Notes: generated from the sequence alone by a model not told the origin. Positions 1 to 9,333 are shown, counted from the stretch's first letter. The stretch is DNA of 64,000 nucleotides from SXOA01 sp046153945 (GCA_046153945.1 JBJXFF010000171.1:12147-76146); one strand, 5' to 3'. Program-made: numbers and translations.

Positions 1-414
1 TTGGCCGATCGGCTTCCTGAAGCAGGAGGGGACGAGATGCAGGTGCAACAAGTGATTGTCAATTTGCTCCGAAATGCCATTGAAGCCATCGGCGGCTCCC
101 ATTCTCCTCAGCGAGTGATCGAAGTCTCGACGCTTAGGGGTCCACAGCGGGTCGAATTTGTGGTGGCCGATAGCGGCCCGGGCTTGCAATCTGGTCAGCC
201 GGAGCGCATCTTTGAGACATTCTATACAACCAAGGCCGAAGGCTTGGGACTCGGCCTGGCCATTAGCCGAGACATTATCGAAGCCCACGGCGGTCGATTG
301 TGGGCTGATTTGACGAACTCACGCGGCGCGACATTCCGATTTACCTTACCAGTGTGGAATGATGAAACTGCTCCCGAATCCGCTCCCCGATCCGACAGTT
401 TTCGTGGTCGATGA
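1..414 (+). CDS. Sensor histidine kinase, C-terminal part (truncated by window edge)
   Basis: Only the last 137 residues are in the window. They form an ATP-binding HATPase_c domain: an N box (NLLRNAIEAIG, about residues 21-31), a G1 box (DSGPGL), an F box (FETFYTTK) and a G2 box (GLGLGLAIS). The true start lies upstream, so the sensor input and phospho-acceptor His are not visible. The 3' end overlaps the following response regulator by 56 nt in another frame, which suggests translational coupling of a cognate pair. Order and partner type resemble FixL/FixJ-like systems; the signal sensed cannot be inferred. Confidence 0.9.
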   Translation: MADRLPEAGGDEMQVQQVIVNLLRNAIEAIGGSHSPQRVIEVSTLRGPQRVEFVVADSGPGLQSGQPERIFETFYTTKAEGLGLGLAISRDIIEAHGGRLWADLTNSRGATFRFTLPVWNDETAPESAPRSDSFRGR

Positions 415-1006
415 CGATCCCAGCGCTCTGAAGGCTGTTTGCTTTCTACTCGATTGCAATGGCTGGCGGACGGAAGGATTTTCCTCGGCGGCGGAGTTTC
501 TCCAGGCGTGGACTCCCGACCGGCATGGCTGCTTATTGCTGGATGTGCGCATGCCGGAGATGTCCGGGCTGGAGTTGCAGGCCGCGCTCACCAAAGACGG
601 CGTCTGCTTCCCGATCATTATGATGTCGGGTTATGGAGACGTGGCTAGTTGTTCCCAAGCGTTTCGCGCCGGAGCCGTGGATTTCCTCGAAAAGCCGGCT
701 GACCATAAAGTGCTGCTGGGACGGATTCTCGAGGCGGTGGAGCGGGATGCGAAGCGGAAGTTAGCTGAGGCTGCCAACCCGCAATTCTTTGCACGACTCA
801 GGAACCTGACCCCGCGCGAACGGGAAGTCATGGATCGGCTGATGGAAGGGAAATCGCTTAAGCAAATCGCCCTGGAGCTAGACGTCAGCGTCCAGACTTC
901 GTCCAAACATCGGATGAAAGTGCTGGAAAAGCTCCGCGTGGCAAACGACATCGAGCTGCTGAAGAACTTGATTCAGCAGCCAACCGGCGAGCCGGCTTTG
1001 GCCTAA
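359..1006 (+). CDS. FixJ/NarL-type response regulator (REC plus LuxR-type HTH)
   Basis: A 215-residue DNA-binding response regulator. The receiver domain (about residues 13-130) has the acidic pocket DDD at 18-20, phospho-acceptor Asp62 in LLLDVRMP and the conserved Lys in FLEKPA. A LuxR-type helix-turn-helix follows at about residues 148-205 (LTPREREVMDRLMEGKS, then LKQIALELDVSVQT). It should be phosphorylated by the kinase it overlaps and act as a transcription factor. FixJ-like regulators usually run about 200-210 residues, so the length fits. Target genes are unknown. Confidence 0.92.
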   Translation: MMKLLPNPLPDPTVFVVDDDPSALKAVCFLLDCNGWRTEGFSSAAEFLQAWTPDRHGCLLLDVRMPEMSGLELQAALTKDGVCFPIIMMSGYGDVASCSQAFRAGAVDFLEKPADHKVLLGRILEAVERDAKRKLAEAANPQFFARLRNLTPREREVMDRLMEGKSLKQIALELDVSVQTSSKHRMKVLEKLRVANDIELLKNLIQQPTGEPALA

Positions 1007-1047
1007 GCGGGGAATCGCCTCGACCTTGCGTTTTCAAGCAACCCTGC

Positions 1048-2859
1048 CTACTGGTGCCAGGGAAACTTCATCGTCGGCTTGTTCACAAACCGCTTCATCG
1101 TGAATGACAAGCGAGCGCCGGAGCCGGGGGCGAGTTCGACTGCCAATTGAGGACCGTCGATCGGCTGTGCTTTGCCGCCAAGTTCGACGGAAGTGAAGCG
1201 GTGCTCAGCGTAGCCCCCAGCTTGCACGATCACTCGCCGTGCTTGCAATTGATTGGCGTTCACCAGCGTGACCGATACCCGCTCATCCGTCATCTCGTCA
1301 ATGAGCGCGGCGACATCCTCGGGAAAGCCGGCTCGCTGCGTTTCGGGATCGAAATACCGCAGGCGGCAGAAGAGAGCCGAGCCGTTTCGGCCAGGGTGCA
1401 ACCCGCCAAGGGCCAGTTCAATCATGGAGACGACGCTGGCGGGATTGAATTCCATCGGATCGTCCGACAGACGCGTGTCCGGAGTGGTCCTGTCGCTCCG
1501 CATGGCTTGCACTGTTTTGCGGATGTTCGCCAGTTCGCCGCGCAGGGCCTTCTCCGGATATCCGCCGTTCTTTCCCGAGAGGTACGACAGCCAAGGATGG
1601 GTGGCAACTCGCGCCAGATCATCTGGTTTCATGGACAGGTAGGCAATTTCCATCGCCCCCTCGGAATATTTCTCGGGTGTGAAATCGTACCAGCCTTTGT
1701 CGCCGTACATGCGAGGATACGCAGTCTTGCCATCAACCACCTTCTTGTTCGCATTGACCGCATCGATCTGTTTGCGCCAGGCGTCGAGAAAGCGATCATC
1801 CCCAGTCAGCATGTAAGCGTTCATGAATCCCGGCAGGCCGGCCTGATGCTGGTTGCGGCTGGCGAGTTTCTTCGTGGCGGGGTCGTAGACCGTGAAGCCC
1901 CAACCGTAGACGCCGCCATACCATTTGCCGCCGGTTGCGCCGCCGATTTTGCCGTCCAGGCCGATGTTGGTCGGAATGATGTTGCCGTTGGCGACCATCC
2001 TCTCTCGCCAGGCATCGACATATTCCAGAAGCCAGCGGCGGTACTTGTCATCGTGAGTCAGCAGATAGGCGTTGAGGGCGAGCGTCGTTGCCTTCAGATT
2101 CTGAGGGTGGTCGCCGATGGTGTCGGTATAGTCCTTGAAGTGCTCCAGCATCTGGGCGTAGGTCGATTCTCCATGCCTGGGCCGAAAGCGATTCTCGATC
2201 TCAATCGAGTCTCCCGCCCAGTCCAGTCCCGTCGCCTTCCGCATCAGCGGTCCGCGGCTGCCGTTGAACATGCTGCGGATGATTTTGTGCTGCGGGTCGT
2301 AATTGAGTGCGCCGGGGTCCTCATTGAGATAGAAGCCCGCAAAACGCTTCACGCGCTGGCCAAAACGCTCGTCGCGCGGATCGGAAAGCCCTTGCAAGTT
2401 GAAGATGACCAGCCCTTCGCCGTTGTGGAGCCAGTCCATCATCACGGGAAACTCTTTGTAGTACATACCGTCCCGGGCGAACGGGACCTCCACCGTTTTG
2501 GCGAGCGTGTACTGCCGCAGGTGTCCTTCCCAAGCCTTCTTGTACATCCGCAGCACGTCGTCGCTGGCTCCCAGGGCATGCAGTATCGGCCAATCGAGGC
2601 AATTCTCGATGGCATCGTCCGGCCCGTCGTCGCCCCCCCATCGCTCGACGCACAATAGCCAGCCCCGCTCGTCAAAATACTTCTCAAAGAACTCGCGGCA
2701 GGCGGCTGTGTTTTGCTTGAGGAGGTCGCGCTCTAGCAGGGCCCATTCCGGAGGAGGCATCGGCGTATCGATTACAATCGCCGGTTCGGCCGCGAAGGCG
2801 GGGGACAACGTCAAGACGGCGGCGGCCAGGGACTGGATGAGGTTTTGGCTGCTGCTCAT
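1048..2859 (-). CDS. Secreted helical protein, possibly (alpha/alpha) barrel; function unknown
   Basis: About 603 residues beginning with a Sec signal peptide (cleavage near SPAFA-AEP). I chose the ATG at 2859: its first base overlaps the stop of the upstream HD gene in an ATGA arrangement, with GGGAAGGG just upstream; an in-frame ATG at 2874 is the alternative. The body has repeated Trp/Tyr-rich helical segments (WLHNGEG, LLEYVDAWRERM, FLDAWRKQIDA) reminiscent of six-hairpin glycosidase-like toroids, and the C-terminus looks beta-rich. I recognise no catalytic motif, so the resemblance is inference only. Coupling to the HD hydrolase suggests co-expression. Confidence 0.7.
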   Translation of the reverse strand: MSSSQNLIQSLAAAVLTLSPAFAAEPAIVIDTPMPPPEWALLERDLLKQNTAACREFFEKYFDERGWLLCVERWGGDDGPDDAIENCLDWPILHALGASDDVLRMYKKAWEGHLRQYTLAKTVEVPFARDGMYYKEFPVMMDWLHNGEGLVIFNLQGLSDPRDERFGQRVKRFAGFYLNEDPGALNYDPQHKIIRSMFNGSRGPLMRKATGLDWAGDSIEIENRFRPRHGESTYAQMLEHFKDYTDTIGDHPQNLKATTLALNAYLLTHDDKYRRWLLEYVDAWRERMVANGNIIPTNIGLDGKIGGATGGKWYGGVYGWGFTVYDPATKKLASRNQHQAGLPGFMNAYMLTGDDRFLDAWRKQIDAVNANKKVVDGKTAYPRMYGDKGWYDFTPEKYSEGAMEIAYLSMKPDDLARVATHPWLSYLSGKNGGYPEKALRGELANIRKTVQAMRSDRTTPDTRLSDDPMEFNPASVVSMIELALGGLHPGRNGSALFCRLRYFDPETQRAGFPEDVAALIDEMTDERVSVTLVNANQLQARRVIVQAGGYAEHRFTSVELGGKAQPIDGPQLAVELAPGSGARLSFTMKRFVNKPTMKFPWHQ

Positions 2860-3518
2860 TTTTTCCCTTCCCATTCGGCAAAAAACTGGCTCAGGTACTG
2901 CTCCATGAACTCATGCCGGGCCTGGGCGAGCCGTTTGCCGGCGGCGGTGTTCATCCGGTCCTTGAGGAGGAGCAGCTTCTCATAAAAGTGGTTGATGGTC
3001 GTCCCTTTGTTCTGTTTGTACTCCGTGAAGCTGCCGTGGAGTTGCGGCGGCAGGTCCGGGTCGTGCATTGGCTGTCCTTTCCAGCCGCCATAGGCGAAGG
3101 TCCGGGCAATGCCGATGGCCCCGATTGCTTCGAGGCGGTCGGCATCCTGCACGCAGGCCCCTTCCAGCGAGTCCATCGGCGTGGCGACTCCCGCTCCCTT
3201 GAACGAAAGCTGCGCGATAATGCGGCAAACTTGGTCGATCGTTGGCTCATCGGCTTCCAGCGACATCAGCCATTGGCGTGCTGCCGCGGGACCGGCCTTC
3301 TCGTCCCCGCCGGCGAATTTCCAGTCGGCAACATCGTGCAGCAGTGCCGCCAGCTCCACGAGGAACAGATCGGCTCGTTCTTCGCGAGCAATCGTCAACG
3401 CCACGCGGCGGACTCGCTCGATATGCCACCAATCGTGGCCAGCACTATCGCCGTCCAGTAGCTTGCGGACATGGTCGGCTGTGCAGGTGAGGATGAGCGA
3501 GTTTTCCATGGCCAACAT
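2856..3518 (-). CDS. HD-domain phosphohydrolase
   Basis: A 220-residue cytoplasmic protein of the small stand-alone HD superfamily (YedJ-like). The metal ligands are visible as the early His in HDWWHIERV (about residues 28-36), the HD doublet in LAALLHDVADWK (about residues 58-69) and a later Asp in QDADRLEAIGAIG. These proteins hydrolyse phosphate esters or nucleotides; the substrate is not known. An in-frame ATG nine bases downstream (3509) is an equally possible start. The stop overlaps the start of the next minus-strand gene. Confidence 0.88.
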   Translation of the reverse strand: MLAMENSLILTCTADHVRKLLDGDSAGHDWWHIERVRRVALTIAREERADLFLVELAALLHDVADWKFAGGDEKAGPAAARQWLMSLEADEPTIDQVCRIIAQLSFKGAGVATPMDSLEGACVQDADRLEAIGAIGIARTFAYGGWKGQPMHDPDLPPQLHGSFTEYKQNKGTTINHFYEKLLLLKDRMNTAAGKRLAQARHEFMEQYLSQFFAEWEGKK

Positions 3519-3593
3519 TGTAGCAACCCAAGCTTAGCCCCCTCGCCCACGCGGGGATCCAAGGCAGCACCACCTAAGCACGATGGCCCGGCG

Positions 3594-5273
3594 TTACGGC
3601 AAATCAACCTTCACCACCGCCCGTCCCACCGCCGGCGCCCACGCCTGAATTTCAATCTGCCTGGGCTTCTCTTCGCCAAGCTTCAAGAGCCAGGTCTTCT
3701 CGCTCTTGCCACCGGAACCTTCCAGCCGTGGTAGTTTCGCGCGCGGAGAACCTTGGAGCAGTTCCGCACCCTTGGGCATCGTCAGGGCAATCTGCAGCGG
3801 ATAGTTTTCGCCATTCACCTGTCCCATTTCGGGCATCGTCGAAAGAAATCCGCGGTTGACTGCCGTGGCAGTGATTCGATAGACGCCGCTGCCAAGGGCT
3901 TCCGCTTTGGCATCAATGAGGGCGAGTTTTGGCAGCCACTGGTGAAGGGCAGCCGCGAACTGCAAATGCTTGTCCGCCAGGCCATCGAGATCCTTGGCCG
4001 GCGGATTCAGCGAGTAGAACGGTTTGAAACCGCCGACTTCCACCTTTTTGCCGGGAAAGTCGGGATGTTCCACCGGCTTCCAGTCCACAAAGCCGTCGAG
4101 GTTTTCTTTCGCGAGCCAGCGGAGGACATTGAGATCGCTTTCTCCCCGTTTTTCGCCGCTGGGCTTCTTTGCGGCCCCTTCTGGCTTGGGTTCCTCGGTC
4201 TTGGGAACCCACCAGCCCCGGGCAGCGAACGACCAGCGGCCGTAATGAAAGTATCCCCACTGGCTGAACGAGCCGCTCGAATCGGGTGGGCCGGGAGCAT
4301 CGCTGCCGCCGTGGATTTTGCGGTATTCGCCGGCGATGTATTCGATAAGGGCAGCATCGCTTCCTAGGATTCGCTTGCGAATTCGGTCACGTTCTCTGTC
4401 CGGATCGGGCTTCCAAGTGTGGAACAAGTTGTCTTCCGGCGAAAAGCAGAACAGCACCGCCACATTCGGCCGCCCGAAGAGAAAGTCGGCGACCACGCGG
4501 CACTCCGGCTCGCTGACGGCATTGGCCCCGGCCCCCGCCTGAAACGGTTTGTAGCCGAACGTGAAGTTGTGATTGAAGGCGACTCCGTCCCCGGGATCTT
4601 CGTTGAATTTCTCGTCCTTGTCATCGTCCTTCCCTTCAATGAGCAGACGGTACTTTCCCTTCTCGTTCTTCTTGGCTTCGGCCTGGATGAGGACGCGAGC
4701 ATCATCAGGATGCGGAAAATAATCCCCAGTTTCGTCTTCCACCCGCATCATCGTGATGATGCCATCCCCGTTCAGGTCGTCCGGCGGATCCTCGCCAAAG
4801 GCAAAATCCCGGTCATCATCGGTCTTGCGGTCGTTCCCCGCCCGCAACCGCAACGGCCTGAGGAACGACTTCTCACAACCGTCCGGATCGGGTCGCGGAA
4901 TGAAGTAGAAGGTCTGCTCTTCGAGCAACTTGCGGGTTGCTTCATCGGTCTTCGCTTTTTCCGCCAACTTGCGAGCCATCCGCAGGGCGATCTCGCCCCC
5001 GGTCAAGTGTGACCCCTGCACATTGCCGACAATCGCAATCGCCGGCTTCTCCTCCGTCTTGCCGCTTCCAACAGTCAGCAGCCAAACATCCCGTCCGCCG
5101 ATGGATTTTCCGAGCGACGAAACGGCGACGAGGTCCGACGCATCGAGTTCCTTCACCTGGGCCGAATAGGCTTCGTGATTAGCGTAACCTTCCAGTGCCG
5201 GGTTTTGCCCAAACGCAAACTGGGAGAAGAGGAGGGCACAGAGGGCCAACAGGCTGAGAGAGTGTTTATTCAT
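3594..5273 (-). CDS. Secreted M14 zinc-carboxypeptidase homologue, probably inactive
   Basis: About 559 residues with a signal peptide ending near FAFGQ. The fold-level landmarks of planctomycete M14 carboxypeptidases are present: FYFIPRPDPDG, DDLNGDGIITMMRVED, AFNHNFTFGY, SEPECRVVADFL and GWWVPK. The catalytic positions look lost. The usual N-[IV]-H-G-x-E zinc motif reads NVQGSH, so His becomes Gln and Glu becomes His. The third ligand region reads FCFSPEDN without His, and the general-base Glu region reads FAARGWW. It may be a binding protein or pseudopeptidase. The ATG at 5273 was chosen; 5285 is also in frame. Confidence 0.82.
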   Translation of the reverse strand: MNKHSLSLLALCALLFSQFAFGQNPALEGYANHEAYSAQVKELDASDLVAVSSLGKSIGGRDVWLLTVGSGKTEEKPAIAIVGNVQGSHLTGGEIALRMARKLAEKAKTDEATRKLLEEQTFYFIPRPDPDGCEKSFLRPLRLRAGNDRKTDDDRDFAFGEDPPDDLNGDGIITMMRVEDETGDYFPHPDDARVLIQAEAKKNEKGKYRLLIEGKDDDKDEKFNEDPGDGVAFNHNFTFGYKPFQAGAGANAVSEPECRVVADFLFGRPNVAVLFCFSPEDNLFHTWKPDPDRERDRIRKRILGSDAALIEYIAGEYRKIHGGSDAPGPPDSSGSFSQWGYFHYGRWSFAARGWWVPKTEEPKPEGAAKKPSGEKRGESDLNVLRWLAKENLDGFVDWKPVEHPDFPGKKVEVGGFKPFYSLNPPAKDLDGLADKHLQFAAALHQWLPKLALIDAKAEALGSGVYRITATAVNRGFLSTMPEMGQVNGENYPLQIALTMPKGAELLQGSPRAKLPRLEGSGGKSEKTWLLKLGEEKPRQIEIQAWAPAVGRAVVKVDLP

Positions 5274-5285
5274 GGTGTCCATCAT

Positions 5286-5939
5286 AATTGCGGGAAGCCC
5301 ATAAGGGTTTTTTCAACGAGGCAATCGCTGTTAAACTCTTGTCCACTTACGACTTAAGGCCAAATAGCTCCAAAAATCCATAAGGTTTCGATTTAGGTCC
5401 ATCTGCCGAATGATAAGCTGTTTTCACGTCGTCTTTCGCCTGCCCGTCCTCATCTTAACTGCTTGCCAAATCAGGGTTTGCAATCCCTGTAGACCTTGAA
5501 TCAGCCTCGAAACCGATAAGCGGTGATAAGTCGCCCGTTGCCTCGCGGAATTCCAGTTGGCGAGTCTCGGTGCCGGTCTCGAGACCGAACCAAGCCCAAG
5601 CAAATCTCCTTTCCAATTATGCGGTATCGAAAATCGACGCAGAGTAAGACACTTCCAAGATGCGCGAGCATGGTCAGTTATTCAGTGAACAAAAGAATAT
5701 TTTTTCGTTTGGCGCGCTCGGAGTACGAAGGCACTTTTTTGGGTTCTCCGTGAACGGGATCGGGAACGTAGCGACCGCGATTTAGCAACTGTCTAGATAT
5801 TGTGGCGTGACTTGGAAAGCCTTGGGCTTCTGCCTGCCATCTTGATTGCCCCTTGCCAACGATGCCGCTAAGCTGGCGTTAATTCCTTGCCGCGGGAGCG
5901 CGGCATAATTAATTTGTCCGCCTTCAGCATCCCCACAAG
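5286..5939. other. Gene-poor stretch
   Basis: About 650 bases with no convincing gene. Short open frames on both strands lack an SD motif, signal peptide or recognisable motif. The only structure I see is a perfect 14-bp palindrome (CGGTCTCGAGACCG, 5574-5587). The base composition looks more AT-rich than the flanking genes. Confidence 0.5.
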
Positions 5940-6494
5940 ATGCGATTAACCGAATCGCAAATCGACGTTTTGCTTCGACAACGATCGATTTCGGAGGAGT
6001 GGCCGTGGTCCACCAATGACGAGACAATTATCGACAAGAACATTAGGGATATTGTTGCCGAGGTCCGACGCAAGGCGCGGGTGGAGGACAAAACTGAATT
6101 CAACCATTACGGTTCAGGTTACGCAAGCTTTGTCGATTGCTGGCTGTATCGTCCAACCGACGAGTTTCGATACTGTCCGGGGAACAATTATCACGGGCTG
6201 GTCGTGTTGTTTAGCAGGCTCTCGCCATTTTATGTAGTCGGAGAAGGCGACAAATCATGGGACGGCAGCTCGGGTGCTTCCTGTTTGCCAGCCTTTGAAT
6301 TCCTCGATGTCATCGAACACCCATCGGTTAAGGAGCTTGTGAGATTGGTGGTTCCTGTCCTAGATGCGAGAGGACTAACTCGACTTCATGTCGATGACTT
6401 GTCTCCGCTCCTGCCATCGGGTGTTCCAGTCCCCTCGATTATGGCCGAGCGTGTTTTTCGGCACTTTGACGCGCTGTTCTATTGGGAAGACTGA
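5940..6494 (+). CDS. Hypothetical protein, 184 aa
   Basis: I do not recognise this family. The protein is soluble, Trp/Tyr-rich and acidic at its end, with no signal peptide or membrane segment. The stop TGA overlaps the ATG of the following methyltransferase by one base, so the two are probably co-translated, which supports this being a real gene. There is no clear SD motif before the ATG. Confidence 0.62.
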   Translation: MRLTESQIDVLLRQRSISEEWPWSTNDETIIDKNIRDIVAEVRRKARVEDKTEFNHYGSGYASFVDCWLYRPTDEFRYCPGNNYHGLVVLFSRLSPFYVVGEGDKSWDGSSGASCLPAFEFLDVIEHPSVKELVRLVVPVLDARGLTRLHVDDLSPLLPSGVPVPSIMAERVFRHFDALFYWED

Positions 6495-7165
6495 TGGTTC
6501 AATCGCAACACGAAAGTGAACATCGCCCCATGAACACCCAAACCAGTTACGACGCTGTAGCGGACGAATACGTCCGTCGCATCTTCGACGAGCTGCAACA
6601 CAAGCCGTTCGACCGACAGTTACTCGACCGGTTTGCGGCGAGTGTGCGGGAGAAGGGGCCGGTGTGCGATATGGGTTGCGGGCCGGGGCAGGTGGCTCGT
6701 TACCTTCACGAGCGGGGGGTGGAGGTTTGTGGCGTGGATTTGTCGCCGGCGATGGTGGAGCGGGCGAGCGGCTTGACGCCGGAGGTCGAGTTTCGGCAAG
6801 GAGACATGCTGGCGCTGGATATTCCCGACCGGACTTGGGCCGGCGTAACCGCCTTTTATTCGCTCATTCACTTTCCCCGCACCAACCTATCGCGGGCGCT
6901 CGGTGAGCTGCGCCGCGTCCTCAAACCGGGCGGTTTGCTGCTCGTCAGCTTCCACATCGGCGACGACACGATTCACCTGGACGAGTGGTGGGGCCAGCAG
7001 GTCTGCGTGGATTTTCACATGTTTCAATCAGCCGAGATGGCCGGCTGTCTGACGTCGGCGGGTTTCGAAATCGAGGAGATTATTGAGCGGGAGCCTTATC
7101 CCGATGTCGAGCACCAGAGCCGGCGGAGCTACATTTTCGCCCGGAAGCCGAATGAAAATCGTTAG
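6494..7165 (+). CDS. Class I SAM-dependent methyltransferase
   Basis: About 223 residues. Motif I is VCDMGCGPGQVARYL with the acidic motif II residue in VCGVDLSPAMVERA. A later segment (ELRRVLKPGGLLLVSFH) is typical of Methyltransf_11/25 small-molecule methyltransferases. It transfers a methyl group from SAM; the acceptor is not predictable. I chose the ATG at 6494 because GGGAAGA lies just upstream and the start overlaps the previous stop; a start at 6530 is also possible. Confidence 0.88.
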   Translation: MVQSQHESEHRPMNTQTSYDAVADEYVRRIFDELQHKPFDRQLLDRFAASVREKGPVCDMGCGPGQVARYLHERGVEVCGVDLSPAMVERASGLTPEVEFRQGDMLALDIPDRTWAGVTAFYSLIHFPRTNLSRALGELRRVLKPGGLLLVSFHIGDDTIHLDEWWGQQVCVDFHMFQSAEMAGCLTSAGFEIEEIIEREPYPDVEHQSRRSYIFARKPNENR

Positions 7166-7182
7166 GCGACTTGGAGTAAACT

Positions 7183-7590
7183 ATGCAATGGACAAACCAA
7201 ACGGCTGACACGATCCGAGAAATGGTCATGTATTTCCTACCCCACTGCTCCGACCAATCGACGATGTCCGAGTTGAAGGAAATGACCTCCGACTCGAAGA
7301 GTTGGCGTCAGGCCCATAAGCTGTTCGGCCGAATCCGCAAAAAAACGTTGAAGGCCGATGAACTGAACGACCGTCGTTTACAGTGCCAATATTCGTTTGA
7401 AGAAATCTGTGCTAAGACCCTGTATAATATTGCGGATCATCACGAAGGGTTTAGCGCGGAGTACCTTCCCCCCTTTGACAACGATTCACCCTTTTGGGTC
7501 GTACCGATAGCGGTCACATTCGCACACGAATTGGGCTTGAACGCCTTACCAATGGGATCCGGTGTGTTAAGGTTTGAAGAGGCCGGCTGA
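7183..7590 (+). CDS. Hypothetical protein, 135 aa
   Basis: Unrecognised soluble protein with an Arg/Lys-rich centre and a more hydrophobic C-terminal third (FWVVPIAVTFAHELG). It lies 17 bases after the methyltransferase in the same direction, consistent with one transcript. Base composition looks slightly more AT-rich than neighbours, so it may be accessory. No function is proposed. Confidence 0.55.
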   Translation: MQWTNQTADTIREMVMYFLPHCSDQSTMSELKEMTSDSKSWRQAHKLFGRIRKKTLKADELNDRRLQCQYSFEEICAKTLYNIADHHEGFSAEYLPPFDNDSPFWVVPIAVTFAHELGLNALPMGSGVLRFEEAG

Positions 7591-7751
7591 CGCCACGCTT
7601 TGATGTCCGGGCCGGGTAAAGGCCGCCATACCAAGTGTATTAGGCCGGCTCGTCTTCCGGTGCCCGTCAATGGTTCTCTTGCCCCATTTGCCCCTGGCGG
7701 TGGATAATGGGCGTATTCAGGAGGTCGCCTAGTTAGGTGGAGGCAGCGGTT

Positions 7752-8786
7752 ATGAGCACGCAAACAACGATTCGTGGAGCGGGACACATTCTGTGCTTGT
7801 CAGTTCTGGTCCTGTTGGCTCGTCCCGCGACGGCTCAGTCGCAAAAGCCCGCTGGCGAGAGTACGGAGCAAAACACCAATTTCCCCACTTCCACGCTCGG
7901 CGGCGCTCAGTTTTGGAGCGACGAGCTGGTGTTCCATCGCTGGCGGATTCAGCTCAATGTCTTCACGGGACATTACCGCCTGCTCGATGAGAACGACTAC
8001 CGGCGGGCCTGGGGGACGTTCGAGCAGTGCAAAACGAAACTGGATGCCATCCGCCGCGAGAAGGAACTGCCGCCGATGAAGGGGACGGCAGTCGTCACGC
8101 TGCACGGGCTCATTCGCTCGCGAGAGATGATGACCGGCATTGGCGAATTCCTGGAGCAGGAAGGGGACATGACCTGGATCAACGTCTCCTACGCCAGCAC
8201 GCGGCGGAGCATCGACGACCACGCAGCTTCGCTGGCTAAAATCATCGACAACTTGGAAGGAATCGACAAAATCCATTTCGTCTGCCATAGCCTGGGAAAC
8301 CTCGTCGTCCGCCGGTATCTGGGGGAGGCGACTCAGCTCAATCCTAAATGGAAAGTGGACAGCCGCATCAAGCGGTTCGTGATGCTCGGGCCACCGAACA
8401 ATGGGGCTCACATGGCCGAACTCTTCAAAGACAACAAACTCTTCGGACTGCTCATGGGACCGAGCGGCAAGCAAATCGCGACTTGGTCCGAGGTGGAAAA
8501 GCGGATGGGGACCGGCAAATGCGAATTTGCGATCATCGCCGGCAGCCTGACGGGTGTCCTCACGAACCCACTTGTTAGCGGAAGTGACGATTTGATTGTC
8601 GGCGTGGAGGAGACGAAGCTCGCCGGTGCCCGCGATTTTCTCGGCGTCCCCCTGAATCACGGCAACTTGATGGACGACCCGTACGTTCGCAAGAAGGCCC
8701 TCAGCTTCTTGAAGAACGGATATTTCATTGCGGAAGACCTGCGCCATCCGATTGAAGTGGTGGCGAAACCGCGTGGGGGCCAATGA
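7752..8786 (+). CDS. Secreted alpha/beta-hydrolase, lipase-like
   Basis: About 344 residues with a signal peptide (LVLLARPATAQS). The alpha/beta-hydrolase core includes VVTLHGLIRS (oxyanion region), the nucleophile elbow VCHSLGN (G/C-x-S-x-G type), a candidate acid in SGSDDLIVG and a candidate His in LNHGNLMDD, so the catalytic triad is plausible. Probable lipase or esterase acting outside the cytoplasm. The ATG at 7752 is preceded by GGAGG; the stop overlaps the ruvX start (ATGA). Confidence 0.83.
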   Translation: MSTQTTIRGAGHILCLSVLVLLARPATAQSQKPAGESTEQNTNFPTSTLGGAQFWSDELVFHRWRIQLNVFTGHYRLLDENDYRRAWGTFEQCKTKLDAIRREKELPPMKGTAVVTLHGLIRSREMMTGIGEFLEQEGDMTWINVSYASTRRSIDDHAASLAKIIDNLEGIDKIHFVCHSLGNLVVRRYLGEATQLNPKWKVDSRIKRFVMLGPPNNGAHMAELFKDNKLFGLLMGPSGKQIATWSEVEKRMGTGKCEFAIIAGSLTGVLTNPLVSGSDDLIVGVEETKLAGARDFLGVPLNHGNLMDDPYVRKKALSFLKNGYFIAEDLRHPIEVVAKPRGGQ

Positions 8787-9244
8787 GCGACTCTCTCCCC
8801 CGCAGCGGACGGCTGGCCGGAATTGATTATGGCACGGTCCGCATCGGCATAGCCATTACCGACCCCGCCCAGTCCCTCGCCAGCCCGCTGGAAATCCTTA
8901 CCCGCCGCGACAAGTTCCAAGACGAACGCTATTTCCGCCGCCTGGCCGAGCAAGAGCGGCTGGCCGGCTTTGTCGTCGGGCTGCCGGTGCATACCAGTGG
9001 CGAGGAGAGCCAGAAGTCGTTTGAATCCCGCGAATTTGCCAAGTGGCTGGGGGAAGTCACCCAACTTCCCGTCGCATTGTTCGATGAGCGGTACACAACA
9101 GCTCATGCGGAGGAGTTGCTGCAGGATGCCGGCCTGACGAGCAAGCGCCGCAAAGCCCGCCGCGACATGCTGGCCGCACAAATCTTGCTGTCGGCTTATC
9201 TCGAAAGCGGCAGGAGTAACGAATCGCCCAAAAGTCTGGGATGA
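8783..9244 (+). CDS. ruvX: Putative pre-16S rRNA nuclease / Holliday junction resolvase RuvX (YqgF)
   Basis: A 153-residue RNase H-fold nuclease. Family landmarks are LAGIDYGTVRIGIAITDP near the N-terminus with the first catalytic Asp, GFVVGLPVHTSG, and LFDERYTTAHAEELL. The bacterial family processes the 16S rRNA 5' end and has been linked to Holliday junction resolution. Length is typical (about 140-155). It is coupled to the lipase-like gene through an ATGA overlap. Confidence 0.94.
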   Translation: MSDSLPRSGRLAGIDYGTVRIGIAITDPAQSLASPLEILTRRDKFQDERYFRRLAEQERLAGFVVGLPVHTSGEESQKSFESREFAKWLGEVTQLPVALFDERYTTAHAEELLQDAGLTSKRRKARRDMLAAQILLSAYLESGRSNESPKSLG

Positions 9245-9274
9245 ATGTGTTGTCTGTCAGTTTTCTAAGCAATC

Positions 9275-9303
9275 TTGCATGGGCAACTTGACACTGCCAT
9301 AAT
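9275..9303 (+). promoter_or_regulatory. Candidate promoter for the VWA gene at 9334
   Basis: A -10-like CATAAT (9298-9303) lies 17 bases after a weak -35-like TTGCAT (9275-9280), about 30 bases before the ATG at 9334. The -35 match is poor. Confidence 0.3.
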
Positions 9304-9333
9304 GTGGCGATTCCAGCCAATTAGGGGGGAGTC

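Noticed and set aside
1147..2658. 503-residue open frame on the plus strand opposite the secreted helical protein
   Set aside because: It is antisense to a gene with a signal peptide and ATGA coupling; no motif or SD; long antisense frames are expected in GC-rich DNA.
5523..5753. 76-residue open frame in the gap at 5286-5939
   Set aside because: No SD, no homology signal and Arg-rich composition typical of chance frames.
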